DNA of 64,000 bases from Chromatiales bacterium (GCA_022360905.1 JAKSBX010000217.1:54094-118093); one strand, 5' to 3'; counted from the stretch's first letter, positions 46,669 through 56,779 are shown. Numbers and translations: made by a program. Notes: generated by a model from the sequence alone, not told the origin.

Positions 46669-47880
46669 CGGTTGATCCACAGCAGCATCATCAAGCAAGA
46701 CCTGAAGAACGGATGCCACTGTATTGACACTCGCTCTATCCATACAGGGTCCAGTAGGCAATACGATAACCCGCTCAGAAACCTGCTCAGTGAAAGGTAG
46801 ACTCTGATTCGCCTCCGGATAGAGATCCCGGTAGGGTTTCATGTTGTGGCAACCCGGCCAGAAATAGCGCCTGGCCAGAATGTTTTCAGCATGCAGCACC
46901 TCTACGATCCTGTCCCGGCTGATGGGACAATCTTCGCTAATCTCCACGACTGCATACTGATAGTTGTTCGACTCGCTCTGATTGAACTCGAGCAGCTTTA
47001 AGCCTGAAATATCTGTCAGCGCCTGCCGATAGGCTTCATGGATTTGATGGTTATGTTTTACCACCTTTTCGATAGCCTGCAGGTTCGACACACCCATGGC
47101 TGCTGATATCTCTGTCATCTTTCCATTGGTACCGGGATAGATCACATTATCAACACCGGCAAAGCCGAAATTACGCATCAAACGCATCTTTTCAGCCAGC
47201 CGGGCATCATTGGTCAGCACCGCCCCACCCTCGAAGGTATGGAAGAACTTGGTGGCGTGAAAGCTCAGAACTTCGCAATCACCGAATGCCCCGACTTTGG
47301 TACCCTGGTGGGAACAACCGAATGCATGTGCCGCGTCGAATATCAGCTTTAATTGATGCTCAGTAGCAATCGCCTGCAAGGCTTCAACCGCGGCGGTTCT
47401 TCCCCAGAGATGAACGCCGATGATACCGGTTGTCTTATCGCTCAGTGCTCTTCTGACGGCAGCGGGATCAAGGTTGTGAGTCTTAGGGTCTATATCGGCA
47501 AACACCGGCCTGATGCCCTGCCAATGAAGCGCATGAGCCGTGGCAATATAGGTATAGGAGGGAACAACCACCTCGCCTGCAAGTTTCAAGGCACGGATGG
47601 CGATCTCCAGCGCGATCGTGCCGCTGCACATCGCGACACATTGGGTCACATTGTGGTATTCCGCGATTTTCTCTTCCAGTTCGCGCACAACGGGGCCGTT
47701 GTTGGTCAGCCACCGACTGTCGAGAATCTGCTCGGTGTACTGTAGGAACAGCTCACGATTCCCAATATTGGGTCGACCCACATGCAAAGGATCGCCGAAC
47801 GCCGGTTCAGCACCATTAATTGCCAAATCATCACGCTTTGTAATCGATTTGTTGTGGTTATTGATATTTTTATGGTTCAT
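46660..47880 (-). CDS. DegT/DnrJ/EryC1 sugar aminotransferase
   Basis: This PLP-dependent aminotransferase of about 406 residues belongs to the family that makes amino sugars from keto-sugar nucleotides. The PLP Lys is in SFHATKFFHTFEGGA; the cofactor Asp is in FDAAHAFG; the start of the fold is SRWLTNNGPVVRELEEKIAEY. The frame opens at 48009, but the ATG at 47880 (MNHKNINNHNK) gives a normal length. With the NeuD-type acyltransferase it could make an N-acylated amino sugar; this joint role is inferred. Confidence 0.87.
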   Translation of the reverse strand: MNHKNINNHNKSITKRDDLAINGAEPAFGDPLHVGRPNIGNRELFLQYTEQILDSRWLTNNGPVVRELEEKIAEYHNVTQCVAMCSGTIALEIAIRALKLAGEVVVPSYTYIATAHALHWQGIRPVFADIDPKTHNLDPAAVRRALSDKTTGIIGVHLWGRTAAVEALQAIATEHQLKLIFDAAHAFGCSHQGTKVGAFGDCEVLSFHATKFFHTFEGGAVLTNDARLAEKMRLMRNFGFAGVDNVIYPGTNGKMTEISAAMGVSNLQAIEKVVKHNHQIHEAYRQALTDISGLKLLEFNQSESNNYQYAVVEISEDCPISRDRIVEVLHAENILARRYFWPGCHNMKPYRDLYPEANQSLPFTEQVSERVIVLPTGPCMDRASVNTVASVLQVLLDDAAVDQPSV

Positions 47881-48549
47881 CCAGTCACTCGGATCTGTGT
47901 TAGGGCCTGGAAGATCTATCGCTGTCGCGGCTTCCGCGATCGTTGCGGCATGACCCCTTTCATGATTATGACACCGGTATGTCACCGGGGTCATTATCAA
48001 TCCCGACACAGGCTTCCCCAGCTTGGTTCATTAACACCCTAAGCTTTACCCCACCCCTCAATCGCCAACCTGTTTGAAACTAGAAATATTCGGCTTGGAA
48101 AAGCTAGGCTTCCAGCCGACATCGAAGCACAACGAGCTGCAGATGGACTCTATTGCCAGCCACGGATAGAGGCATGACGGGTGTCAGCCTCAAACGTCCT
48201 AATAGAGCTCGCGGATCCATTCTACACTGACCAAAGTTTGATAAATATACTGAATTAACAACAAAGTAAACTCTATTATTAACTTAACTATTAAACTTTT
48301 AATAACATCATATGCAGATTACTGTCTCTGCAATGGAGCCCATGCTATACGTCCATCGATAAAACCCAATGGCAGGTGCTGACTACCGTAGTGATGCAGG
48401 TCCACCCCGGGGTGATGAGGCAATTTAAGGCTTCAGCTTTATATCTGTTATTTTGATTATTTATCATAATTTATTACTTCCAAAGATAACAGATCTCTTC
48501 CAATATTATTTTCCAATAGACCCGAAAATTAGATATTGGAGACATCCCG
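47881..48549. other. Regulatory gap between the DegT gene and cysJ
   Basis: About 670 bp without a supported gene. It contains TGACA-N6-TGTCA (47969-47984), related to the palindrome before fdhB, an imperfect hairpin (48091-48118), and an AT-rich stretch (~48235-48310 and ~48440-48530) ahead of cysJ suited to CysB-type binding, though no specific site can be named. Confidence 0.5.
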
Positions 48550-50331
48550 ATGGAAGTCGCAGTTAAAAACAGTGAGCGTTTTCCAGCACATCCACTGGAT
48601 GATTTACAGCTATCCCGTCTGCAACAGGCAATTGAAGGGCTCAACAGTGAGCAACTGGTTTGGGCCAGTGGATACCTCGCCGCTCTGGCCACCTATCCAC
48701 CCAAGCTCAAACAGGCTGCCAACGAATCGCCTGCGTTGACCCTGCTGTATGCCACCCAGAGTGGTAATGCCCGAAGTGTGGCGGAAGCGCTTGCGGATAG
48801 ATTTCAGGCATCGGGTTATACCCCTCGCTTGGTCTCAGCCGAAAACTACCGCCCCCGTGATCTTGCAAAAGAGAAAATACTCATCGTTGTGATCAGTACC
48901 CAGGGGGAAGGCGAACCACCAGAGAGTGCGTACGGTCTGTTCAGCTATCTGGAGGGTAAAAAAACATCCACCCTGTCAGATCTCCACTATGCCATATTTG
49001 GTTTGGGCGACTCCAGCTACGATCAATACTGCCAAGCCGGCAAGACGCTTGATCGCCTGCTTGATGAACACGGTGCAAAGCGACTGCTCGACAGAGTCGA
49101 TGCAGATGTGGATTTCCAACCACAAGCCGAAACCTGGCAGCAGCAGATCCATGACGTGGTGAAACAGCATCAACCGGAAGATCAGGCGCTGGTTATCCCA
49201 CTGCAACGATCAACGCCAGTCCGATATGACCGCAACAACCCCTATCAGGCAGAGCTGATTGAGCGCCGCCGTATCACCACGGACGATGCACTGTCTGAGG
49301 TCCACCACCTGAATCTTGAGATCGATCCACAACGGATTCGCTTTCAACCCGGTGATGCCCTGGGCCTCTACTTTCGCAATGATCCGGCGATGATCGAGGA
49401 ACTTCTCTCACTTACCGGCCTGTCCGGCGAGGCAAAGGTAACGCTAGGCAGTGAGGAGATGAGATTGAATCAGGCACTGGCCGAACGGCTTGAGTTGACT
49501 CAGCTCCATCCCAGTGTGGTCAGAGCCTGGTCATCTCTGACTGAAGACCGTCGCTTGAGCGACCTGAGTGAAAACATTGAACAGCTGCGGAAGTTTGTCA
49601 GCGACCGACAGTTGATCGATCTGGTATCCGCCTTTCCGGCAGAAGTGGATGAACAAGGCCTGGTGAAACTCCTGCACCATCAGCAATCCCGACTCTACTC
49701 CATTGCCTCCAGCCAGCGTGCCATTGAAGATGAGATACATCTGACAGTTGCCACACTGAAATACCAGAGTCATGGCCGCAACCACCTCGGTGGTGCTTCA
49801 GGGGATCTGACACATCGAATCGAGGAGACAGACCGAGTCGGGGTTTATGTCGTTGAGAATCCAAGTTTCAGACTCCCGGCTTCACCTGACACGCCCATGA
49901 TCATGGTCGGTGCCGGTACCGGCGTCGCGCCCTACCGGGCATTTCTGCAGCAGCAGGAGAGCCTTGGCACGCATGGCCGCAACTGGCTGGTGTTCGGTAA
50001 CCGCCACTTTCACCGGGATTTTCTCTACCAGACCGACTGGCTCGGCTACCGCAAGTCGGGCTTGCTGGAACGTATCAGCCTGGCCTTCTCACGGGACAAC
50101 CAGGAACGCACCTATGTCCAGGCCCGCCTCTATGAAGAGGGAGCCGAACTCTACCACTGGCTGCAGGAGGGTGCCCATCTCTATGTCTGTGGCGGTGTTG
50201 AGATGGAGCGTGGGGTCTACCAATCCCTGCTCGCTATCGCCCAGACCCATGGCGGGCACGACGAAGCGTCGGCTGCTGAATACATTGAATCCCTGCGCAC
50301 CCAGGGACGCTACCAGAGAGACGTCTACTGA
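48550..50331 (+). CDS. cysJ: Sulfite reductase flavoprotein alpha subunit
   Basis: CysJ (593 residues) moves electrons from NADPH through FAD and FMN to CysI for sulfite reduction to sulfide. Domains: flavodoxin (residues ~60-200; YATQSGNARSVAEAL, STQGEGEPPESA), FAD-binding (~225-440; RLYSIASS), and NADPH-binding (~440-593; GAGTGVAPYRAFLQ, ending GRYQRDVY). The length matches the E. coli subunit. Its TGA shares one base with the cysI ATG (TGATG), so the two are coupled. Cytoplasmic; expected to be CysB-controlled. Confidence 0.96.
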   Translation: MEVAVKNSERFPAHPLDDLQLSRLQQAIEGLNSEQLVWASGYLAALATYPPKLKQAANESPALTLLYATQSGNARSVAEALADRFQASGYTPRLVSAENYRPRDLAKEKILIVVISTQGEGEPPESAYGLFSYLEGKKTSTLSDLHYAIFGLGDSSYDQYCQAGKTLDRLLDEHGAKRLLDRVDADVDFQPQAETWQQQIHDVVKQHQPEDQALVIPLQRSTPVRYDRNNPYQAELIERRRITTDDALSEVHHLNLEIDPQRIRFQPGDALGLYFRNDPAMIEELLSLTGLSGEAKVTLGSEEMRLNQALAERLELTQLHPSVVRAWSSLTEDRRLSDLSENIEQLRKFVSDRQLIDLVSAFPAEVDEQGLVKLLHHQQSRLYSIASSQRAIEDEIHLTVATLKYQSHGRNHLGGASGDLTHRIEETDRVGVYVVENPSFRLPASPDTPMIMVGAGTGVAPYRAFLQQQESLGTHGRNWLVFGNRHFHRDFLYQTDWLGYRKSGLLERISLAFSRDNQERTYVQARLYEEGAELYHWLQEGAHLYVCGGVEMERGVYQSLLAIAQTHGGHDEASAAEYIESLRTQGRYQRDVY

Positions 50332-52019
50332 TGGATATCAAGGTCAACCCCAATGAACTGATCAAGGCGAACAGCCGCTACTTGCGTGGCACTTTGAAAA
50401 AGAGCATGGCGGATCAGGCAACCGGCGCCCTGTCAGCGGATGATGCCCAAATCAGTAAATTTCACGGCTTCTACGAACAGGACAACCGGGACTTGCGACT
50501 GTCGAGACAGCAGCAGTTCCTCGAGCCCTACTACAGCTTCATGTTAAGGGCGCGCCTTCCCGGTGGTGTCTGCACCCCCCAGCAGTGGCTGACCATCGAT
50601 AGCGTTGGACGGGAGCTGGGTAACGGCACCGTCCGCCTCACCACCCGCCAGACTTTTCAGTACCACGGTATTCTGAAAGCCAACCTGAAACCACTGATCA
50701 AACGAATCAATCAGGTGATGATCGACTCCATCGGCGGTTGTGGCGACGTGAATCGCAATGTGTTGTGCAATCCCAATCCACATAACTCCTCATTGCATCG
50801 AGAGGTACACCAGTGGGCGAAACGGATCAGCGAGCATCTGCTACCGAAAACCAGGGCCTATCATGAAATCTGGCTTGATGGTGAGGCTGTAGCCGGCGGT
50901 GAATCCGAGCCGCTCTACGGAGAGACCTACCTGCCGCGCAAATTCAAGACAGCAGTTGCGATACCACCGCATAACGATGTGGATGTCTATACCAATGATC
51001 TCGGCTTTGTCGCAATAGCCGACGCTGATCGTCTGCTGGGCTTCAATGTCCTGGCGGGGGGCGGTATGGGCGCTACCCATGATGACAATACAACCTTTCC
51101 CCGCTTGGCGGATGAGCTGGGTTTTATCTCACCTGAAGATACCCTAGCGGTCGCGGAAGCTGTCGTTACTGTGCAGCGTGATTTCGGTGATCGTGTCAGC
51201 CGTCGCCACGCCCGACTCAAGTACACCATTGAGCGGATGGGTTTGTCAGCCTTCAAAGCCGAAGTGGAGAAGCGTGCCGGTATTCGTTTCGATGCGCTGA
51301 AACCGGTCAAATTCACCAGTCAAGGCGATCGCTATGGTTGGGTGGAAGATAGCACCGGTCAATGGCATTTGACCCTGTACATAGAGAATGGACGCATTGC
51401 CGACACACCCGAAGCAACATTGATGAGTGGCCTACGGGAGATTGCCGCCATCCACCAGGGAGATTTCCGCATTACGCCGAACCAGAATCTGATTGTTGCC
51501 AGCGTGCCTGAGCCACAAAAAGATCGTATTGAACAACTGGCCCGCCAGCACGGTCTGTTGAGCGATCGGCAAAGCCCAACCCGCCTGGCCAGCATCGCCT
51601 GTGTCGCCCTACCCACCTGCCCCCAGGCAATGGCTGAAGGAGAGCGCTATTTTCCAGAGCTGATGAACCGGATTGAGCAGATCACCGATAACTATGGCAT
51701 CGATAAAAACGCCATTGTGATGCGAATGACTGGCTGCCCCAATGGTTGTGCACGCCCCTATGTGGCTGAGATAGGTCTGATCGGCAAAGGTCCTGGCCGT
51801 TACAACCTGCAATTGGGTGGGGACGGTATCGGATTGAGGCTGAATCGTCTCTATCGTAAAAACCTCAATGAGCATGAACTGCTGAAAACTCTGGATAGCC
51901 TGTTCAAGCTCTATGCCGAAAAACGATTGGCCAATGAAGGTTTCGGTAACTTTACGATTCGCTACGGCCTGGTCAAGCCGGTGATCAATCCAGCTGAGGA
52001 CTACCATGACACACCTTGA
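50331..52019 (+). CDS. cysI: Sulfite reductase hemoprotein beta subunit
   Basis: CysI (562 residues) reduces sulfite to sulfide with six electrons using sirohaem coupled to a 4Fe-4S cluster. The cluster Cys are in CVALPTC and GCPNGC; sirohaem-domain stretches include [12 protein letters not shown] and [13 protein letters not shown]. The length fits the family. It starts at the cysJ stop and overlaps cysH by 14 nt. Confidence 0.97.
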   Translation: MDIKVNPNELIKANSRYLRGTLKKSMADQATGALSADDAQISKFHGFYEQDNRDLRLSRQQQFLEPYYSFMLRARLPGGVCTPQQWLTIDSVGRELGNGTVRLTTRQTFQYHGILKANLKPLIKRINQVMIDSIGGCGDVNRNVLCNPNPHNSSLHREVHQWAKRISEHLLPKTRAYHEIWLDGEAVAGGESEPLYGETYLPRKFKTAVAIPPHNDVDVYTNDLGFVAIADADRLLGFNVLAGGGMGATHDDNTTFPRLADELGFISPEDTLAVAEAVVTVQRDFGDRVSRRHARLKYTIERMGLSAFKAEVEKRAGIRFDALKPVKFTSQGDRYGWVEDSTGQWHLTLYIENGRIADTPEATLMSGLREIAAIHQGDFRITPNQNLIVASVPEPQKDRIEQLARQHGLLSDRQSPTRLASIACVALPTCPQAMAEGERYFPELMNRIEQITDNYGIDKNAIVMRMTGCPNGCARPYVAEIGLIGKGPGRYNLQLGGDGIGLRLNRLYRKNLNEHELLKTLDSLFKLYAEKRLANEGFGNFTIRYGLVKPVINPAEDYHDTP

Positions 52020-52728
52020 ATCGATTACCGCTCCGGAGATGGTTGATGAGCGATATCTAGAGCACCTCAACCAGGAACTCGAAAAGCGAACGGCTGAGAA
52101 ACGCTTGGAATGGGCCTTGGAGTATCTGCCCGGCAATCATGTGCTCACCTCAAGTTTCGGCATACAGTCGGCACTGATGCTGCATATGGCCACAGAAATC
52201 CAAGCGAATATTCCAGTGATTCTGGTGGATACCGGTTATCTCTTTCCAGAGACCTACAACTTCATCGATCAGCTGACAGAACGGCTGAAGTTAAACCTGC
52301 ATATCCACCGTCCTGTTCATTCACCGGCTTGGCAGGAAGCTCGATACGGTCGTCTTTGGCAACAGGGTCTGGCGGGTATTGATCGCTACAACTGGATTAA
52401 CAAAGTTGAACCGCTACAACATGCATTGAACACACTCGACGTCGGCTGCTGGTTCGCCGGGTTACGCCGCCAGCAATCCACAAGCCGATCCTCCCTGCCG
52501 GTGGTGCGAATTCAGGATAGACGTTTCAAGGTCCACCCGGTAATCGATTGGCATAACCGGGACGTACATCGCTATCTGCAGAAATATAACCTGCCATACC
52601 ATCCGCTGTGGGAACAGGGATACGCCTCAGTCGGTGATCATCACACCAGCCAACCGCTGAAGCTGGGTATGCAGGAGGAAGAGACTCGGTTTTTCGGATT
52701 GAAGCGGGAGTGTGGCATTCACGAATAG
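52006..52728 (+). CDS. cysH: Phosphoadenylyl-sulfate (PAPS) reductase
   Basis: CysH (240 residues) reduces PAPS to sulfite with thioredoxin. The PP-loop is [14 protein letters not shown] and the active-site Cys is in the C-terminal KRECGIHE. The paired Cys motifs of APS reductases (CC...CXXC) are absent, so it should use PAPS, not APS. That matches the APS kinase gene just downstream. It overlaps cysI by 14 nt. A nested palindrome separates it from cysC. Confidence 0.95.
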   Translation: MTHLESITAPEMVDERYLEHLNQELEKRTAEKRLEWALEYLPGNHVLTSSFGIQSALMLHMATEIQANIPVILVDTGYLFPETYNFIDQLTERLKLNLHIHRPVHSPAWQEARYGRLWQQGLAGIDRYNWINKVEPLQHALNTLDVGCWFAGLRRQQSTSRSSLPVVRIQDRRFKVHPVIDWHNRDVHRYLQKYNLPYHPLWEQGYASVGDHHTSQPLKLGMQEEETRFFGLKRECGIHE

Positions 52729-52761
52729 TCCATTTGATTGATCAATAATCACTTTACCATC

Positions 52762-52870
52762 CCGGCGCATGCCGGATAAAAGCGCGAAACGCATTGCACG
52801 ACTGAAAGTCGTGCCCAAAGGATGAAGCGAGTAATCCAGGAAACCAGATACTAGATCCGGCATGCGCCGG
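52762..52870. repeat. Nested palindromic element between cysH and cysC
   Basis: The outer arms CCGGCGCATGCCGGAT (52762-52777) and their perfect complement (52855-52870) enclose a smaller perfect hairpin (GCACGACT-GAA-AGTCGTGC, 52796-52814). The 109-bp unit looks like a REP/MITE-type element. If transcribed it would form a branched RNA in the cysH-cysC message and could set the ratio of the two products. Confidence 0.8.
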
Positions 52871-52929
52871 ACTGACAGATTAATCAGAGCATCCAAAATA
52901 TTGTAAGAAACCTAAGGAGACAACCCAAA

Positions 52930-53559
52930 ATGAGCAACAGTAATATCGTCTGGCACTCGCACCCCGTGGACCAGCAAACCCGATCCGATCAGAAATCCCA
53001 GCGACCTCTGGTTATCTGGTTTACCGGTCTCAGCGCTTCTGGAAAATCGACCATCGCCGGCGCCTTGGAGCAGATCCTCACCGGCCAGGGTTACCACACC
53101 TATCTGCTTGATGGAGACAATGTACGCCATGGCTTATGCAATGACCTGGGCTTCAGTGACGACGATCGCCAGGAGAACATCCGCCGGGTAGGCGAAGTAG
53201 CAAAACTGATGGCAGATGCCGGACTGATCACCCTCGCTGCATTCATCTCACCCTTCCGGGATGACCGCCGGCTGGTCAGGGAAATTCTACCGGAGAGTCA
53301 ATTCATTGAAGTCTATGTGGATGCCGATCTGGAGGTTTGTCAGGCACGTGACCCCAAAGGGTTATACGCCAAAGCCCAACGGGGTGAAATCAAACAGTTT
53401 ACCGGTATCGACAGTCCATACGAAGTCCCTGAAAAACCGGAGGTCCATATTCAAGCCGATCAGATCAGTGTCGCTGAGGCGGTCAACCAGCTGCTCTCCT
53501 ATTTACATGAGATCGGCGCACTGCAGGCTGGGTATGAACCCATCGCCATAGGAGCTTAG
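52930..53559 (+). CDS. cysC: Adenylyl-sulfate (APS) kinase
   Basis: CysC (209 residues) phosphorylates APS to PAPS. The P-loop is GLSASGKST (residues ~35-43). Other family stretches are [41 protein letters not shown] and [28 protein letters not shown] stands ahead of the ATG. It lies 200 bp after cysH, behind a palindromic element. Its PAPS feeds CysH and could also feed the sulfotransferase at 45640. cysDN, needed to make APS, are not in the window. Confidence 0.96.
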   Translation: MSNSNIVWHSHPVDQQTRSDQKSQRPLVIWFTGLSASGKSTIAGALEQILTGQGYHTYLLDGDNVRHGLCNDLGFSDDDRQENIRRVGEVAKLMADAGLITLAAFISPFRDDRRLVREILPESQFIEVYVDADLEVCQARDPKGLYAKAQRGEIKQFTGIDSPYEVPEKPEVHIQADQISVAEAVNQLLSYLHEIGALQAGYEPIAIGA

Positions 53560-53674
53560 TTTTTTAATTGATATGGAGCATGGACGCTCCTCATTGAAAT
53601 TGCCATTTCAGATACAGTGCTTTTTTTGAGTAGGTTCAAGTGCCTTTTGTAGATCAGTACAAATTCAATCGTCC

Positions 53675-54178
53675 CTAAAAGCCTTGTTTCATAATGTTTC
53701 TGATTCTGGCCTTAACCGATGGCGCCTCATCCCTCATGGCCATTTCAAAAAAGGATTTTGTCTCTTCCATATATTGAGGATGTTGGATCGCCAGCTCATA
53801 AAATCCGTTATAGGCCCAGGCTCTGACAAATTTGTTGCTGCTCGTTAAACACGCCCTTAAAAACAGCTCTAACTTTCTCTTATTGGCTTTCGATATTTTA
53901 AAATAGCTTAAGCATTGAAGCAGGTGTAACTTCGACTGCCAGTGATTCAAACTGGCAAGACTTTTAAAAACCTCATCCAGAGACGAATCATCGATACGCT
54001 TATTATCTTCCAGGTATCGTTTCAGTAACCAGGTCGCCCCGGATTCGCAATCCGGTTGCTTGAACAGTGGAATAATGATAGTGACAAATGCGTCATCAGT
54101 TCGATAGAGGTCATACAATCTGCTGATATCATCAACGGATTTGCCGTTCCATTTTTCCAACGCTTTCCTGATATTCAT
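53675..54178 (-). CDS. HEAT-like helical repeat protein
   Basis: I do not recognise a specific family for this 167-residue, all-helical protein. Paired helices with text such as FVRAWAYNGFYELAIQHPQYMEE and APSVKARIRNIMKQGF resemble HEAT repeats, which bind other proteins. There is no signal peptide or catalytic motif. It stands alone between cysC and the Pst genes, on the opposite strand to both. Confidence 0.7.
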   Translation of the reverse strand: MNIRKALEKWNGKSVDDISRLYDLYRTDDAFVTIIIPLFKQPDCESGATWLLKRYLEDNKRIDDSSLDEVFKSLASLNHWQSKLHLLQCLSYFKISKANKRKLELFLRACLTSSNKFVRAWAYNGFYELAIQHPQYMEETKSFFEMAMRDEAPSVKARIRNIMKQGF

Positions 54179-54671
54179 AACGACCCATCAAACCCAGTCT
54201 GGCACTCTGTTTTTAGTTTGGTTTTCCATCGACTTCTACCAGTCGGCTAACCTGAAGCGGGGCTTATTTCCAGCTTCGTAAAACAGCTCAAACCTATCAC
54301 ATTTTCTAGCTTTCCAAAGTGGCGGATTCAAGCCATGGGAAATATAAAACAGCAGAGTAGAACCATGAGTAATTATATCAATAGTTGATCTCATTTTTCT
54401 AATAATTACATAGTATTAGATAATTAACTTGATAATTCACTGGATAATGCATTAAATACCCAGAATAGTACTTTATTTCCTATATGTCATATAGCTGTAA
54501 TATTACTAGCATATTATTGTAATCTTTCTGTAATATTGGTTATCACAGTCGCACCCTCTCCTATAGGGAATTCAAAGTGGGTCCTGTCCTAACAGACAAC
54601 CGTTACAGTGAAAAACAAAGAGGCTTTCTGAAAAAGCTCGTTTTCAACAAACCAACCGTCTGAGGGGAAAC
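54179..54671. other. Promoter region of the pst operon
   Basis: This 493-bp AT-rich gap contains the Pho-box array at 54484-54534. A TATAGG near 54560 could be a -10-like element. No gene is seen. Confidence 0.6.
54484..54534 (+). promoter_or_regulatory. Pho-box array (five in-phase half-sites)
   Basis: Five 7-bp units resembling the PhoB half-site CTGTCAT repeat with an exact 11-bp period: ATGTCAT (54484), CTGTAAT (54495), CTAGCAT (54506), TTGTAAT (54517) and CTGTAAT (54528). A normal Pho box has two such units; here two boxes plus a half are stacked. This points to strong PhoB activation of pstS under phosphate limitation. Confidence 0.82.
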
Positions 54672-55556
54672 ATGAAGATTCTAAGATCCACTGCCCTACC
54701 AATGGCAGCCGCTCTCTTATTGTTCTCTGCACAAGCTGTAAAGGCTGCTGATCGCACTGTCATTCAGAACAAAGGTTCAGATACGCTCGTGAACGTTGCC
54801 CAGGCGTGGGCTGAAGAGTATGGAAAGGTCGATGCCAATGTGGCGATCGCCGTATCCGGCGGCGGATCGGGCACTGGTATTGCCTCGATGATCAACGGCA
54901 CTGTCGATATCGCCAACGCCAGCCGAAAGATGAAATCGAAAGAGATCAAGCTGGCTGAGAAAAAAGGCCAGAATCCCGTAGAACATGTGGTCGGCTACGA
55001 TGCCCTAGCTGTCTTCATTCACAGCAACAATCCGGCAACTGAGTTCAGTTACGACCAGTTGAAAGCGGTGTTTGCCCGTGGCGGTAATGCCACCAAGTGG
55101 TCTGATCTGGGCCTGAGTGTACCGGGATGTAAGAGTGATAAAATTGTGGTCGTCAGTAGACAGAACAACTCGGGCACCTACGCCTATTTTAAAAAGGCCG
55201 TACTCGGCAAGCGGGGTAAGTTCCGTCAGGGCACACTCGACATGCACGGCTCTAAAGATGTGGTCGACCTGGTAGAGAAAACCCCATGCGCCATCGGCTA
55301 CAGCGGTCTGGCCTATGCGACCGATCACATCAAAATGGCCTGTATCACCAAACAGGCAGGTCAAGCCTGTGTCAAGCCAACTGTTTCAACCGCCAGTGAT
55401 CGCAGCTACCCGATTGCCCGCCCCCTGCTAATGTACACCAATGGTGAGCCTGCAGGCAAAATCAAAGAGTATATGGACTGGGTAAAAAGTGATGAGGGCC
55501 AATGCATCCTGAAGAATAAAGGCTACGCCCCAATAAAAGATTTGAGTTGCAGCTGA
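54672..55556 (+). CDS. pstS: Phosphate ABC transporter periplasmic binding protein
   Basis: PstS (294 residues) captures phosphate in the periplasm. It has a signal peptide (residues ~1-25). The phosphate-binding stretches are NKGSDTLVNVAQAWAEEY, VSGGGSGTGIASMINGTVDIA and SRQNNSGTYAYF. The length is normal for the short PstS class. GAGGGG precedes the ATG. It is first in the pst operon, after the Pho-box array; a 149-nt gap separates it from phoU. Confidence 0.95.
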   Translation: MKILRSTALPMAAALLLFSAQAVKAADRTVIQNKGSDTLVNVAQAWAEEYGKVDANVAIAVSGGGSGTGIASMINGTVDIANASRKMKSKEIKLAEKKGQNPVEHVVGYDALAVFIHSNNPATEFSYDQLKAVFARGGNATKWSDLGLSVPGCKSDKIVVVSRQNNSGTYAYFKKAVLGKRGKFRQGTLDMHGSKDVVDLVEKTPCAIGYSGLAYATDHIKMACITKQAGQACVKPTVSTASDRSYPIARPLLMYTNGEPAGKIKEYMDWVKSDEGQCILKNKGYAPIKDLSCS

Positions 55557-55705
55557 TAGTTGTTGCATCAGACTCTGCATAATGTCGGATAGGTTGTTGT
55601 TCTGTCTGTCATGGCAACTGAAGCCTGCGCATTCAGAATCTAACCGATCCGGCATGAACGGCATATAAATAAGATGACAAACGGTCTACCACGGAGCATT
55701 AATCA

Positions 55706-56779
55706 ATGTCCCATCTTGAAGAACGATTAGAACGAGACCTCAATGATCTACACGACCGAGTCGCCAAAATGGGGGCACAGGTTCAGGAGGCGGTTAAAAA
55801 CTCTGTGTACGCCTTACAAACCGGTAATCGAAAACTCGCCTTTACTACGGTATTGAATGACAACCCGATCAATCGCTGCATGCGGGAGATCGACCGGATC
55901 TGTCACCGTTTTTTTGCTATTCATATCCCCAGCGGCGGCCATTTGCGCCTGCTCTCATCGGTGATCCGCGCCAATATAGAGCTGGAGAGGATCGGTGATT
56001 ATGCGGTTACCATCGCCCGGGAATCGGCGCAACTCTCGGAACCCCCTAGCGGTAACCTCGGCAGAGAGTTGGACCGGGTTGCCGGTGAAACCATGCTGAT
56101 GCTGAAACAGTCGATCAAGGCATTTACCGAGCTGAATGCGGAACTGGCGAAAAGCACCATGGTCATGGCGGATGAACTGGAACACAATCTGGACGTTGTC
56201 TATACCGAGATGATGGCCAACGACGATCGACAACGGGTTGCTGAGGTGCTGGCGATCTTCGTCGTCTTCACCCAGCTCAAACGTGTTGCCGATCAGTCCA
56301 AAAACCTCTGTGAAGACACGATATTTGCGGTCACCGGTGAGCAGAAGAAACCCAAAGTCTTCAACATTCTGTTCATCGATGAAGACAACAGCTGTCACTC
56401 CCAACTGGCAGAAGCGATTGCCCGTCGCAATCACCCCGAGGTGGGTAGATACCGCAGTGCCGGGAGAGTCGCAACCGGAGAGATCAACAGCAATCTTGCC
56501 GCCTTTCTGGAAAACAAAAGCATCGACTACAGTCAGGCGAGTCTCAAATCCCTCGATCAGCTGACTGAAAAAGAGATCTCCGAGCAACATGTGATTATCA
56601 GTCTGCAAGGTAATATTGAATCCTATCTGCCGAAGCTGCCGTTCCACACCTCGGCTCTGGAGTGGGACCTGGGTGAAATCCCCCATGATGAGGACAGTCA
56701 TGACTTCGATCATCTATACCACCAGCTCGCCGTACTGATTAAGGACCTGATGGAACTGCTTCGTGGGGAGGGTGCCTGA
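55706..56779 (+). CDS. phoU: PhoU fused to a degenerate low-molecular-weight phosphatase/ArsC-type domain
   Basis: Residues ~1-215 are PhoU (two helical repeats, with ERIGDYAVTIARES and LKRVADQSKNLCEDTIF), the negative regulator of Pst and PhoR signalling. Residues ~220-357 have the LMW protein-tyrosine phosphatase/arsenate reductase fold. Its loop reads FIDEDNSCHSQLAEAIARR; active enzymes have Cys-X5-Arg (LCTGNSCRS). The nucleophile Cys is Asp and the Arg is His, so catalysis is unlikely and an anion-sensing role is possible. Normal PhoU is about 230-240 residues. It lies between pstS and pstC, not at the operon end. Confidence 0.88.
   Translation: MSHLEERLERDLNDLHDRVAKMGAQVQEAVKNSVYALQTGNRKLAFTTVLNDNPINRCMREIDRICHRFFAIHIPSGGHLRLLSSVIRANIELERIGDYAVTIARESAQLSEPPSGNLGRELDRVAGETMLMLKQSIKAFTELNAELAKSTMVMADELEHNLDVVYTEMMANDDRQRVAEVLAIFVVFTQLKRVADQSKNLCEDTIFAVTGEQKKPKVFNILFIDEDNSCHSQLAEAIARRNHPEVGRYRSAGRVATGEINSNLAAFLENKSIDYSQASLKSLDQLTEKEISEQHVIISLQGNIESYLPKLPFHTSALEWDLGEIPHDEDSHDFDHLYHQLAVLIKDLMELLRGEGA

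Noticed and set aside
55955-56713. 252-aa minus-strand ORF
   Set aside because: It is the antisense shadow of the PhoU fusion gene, with no ribosome site or recognisable product.
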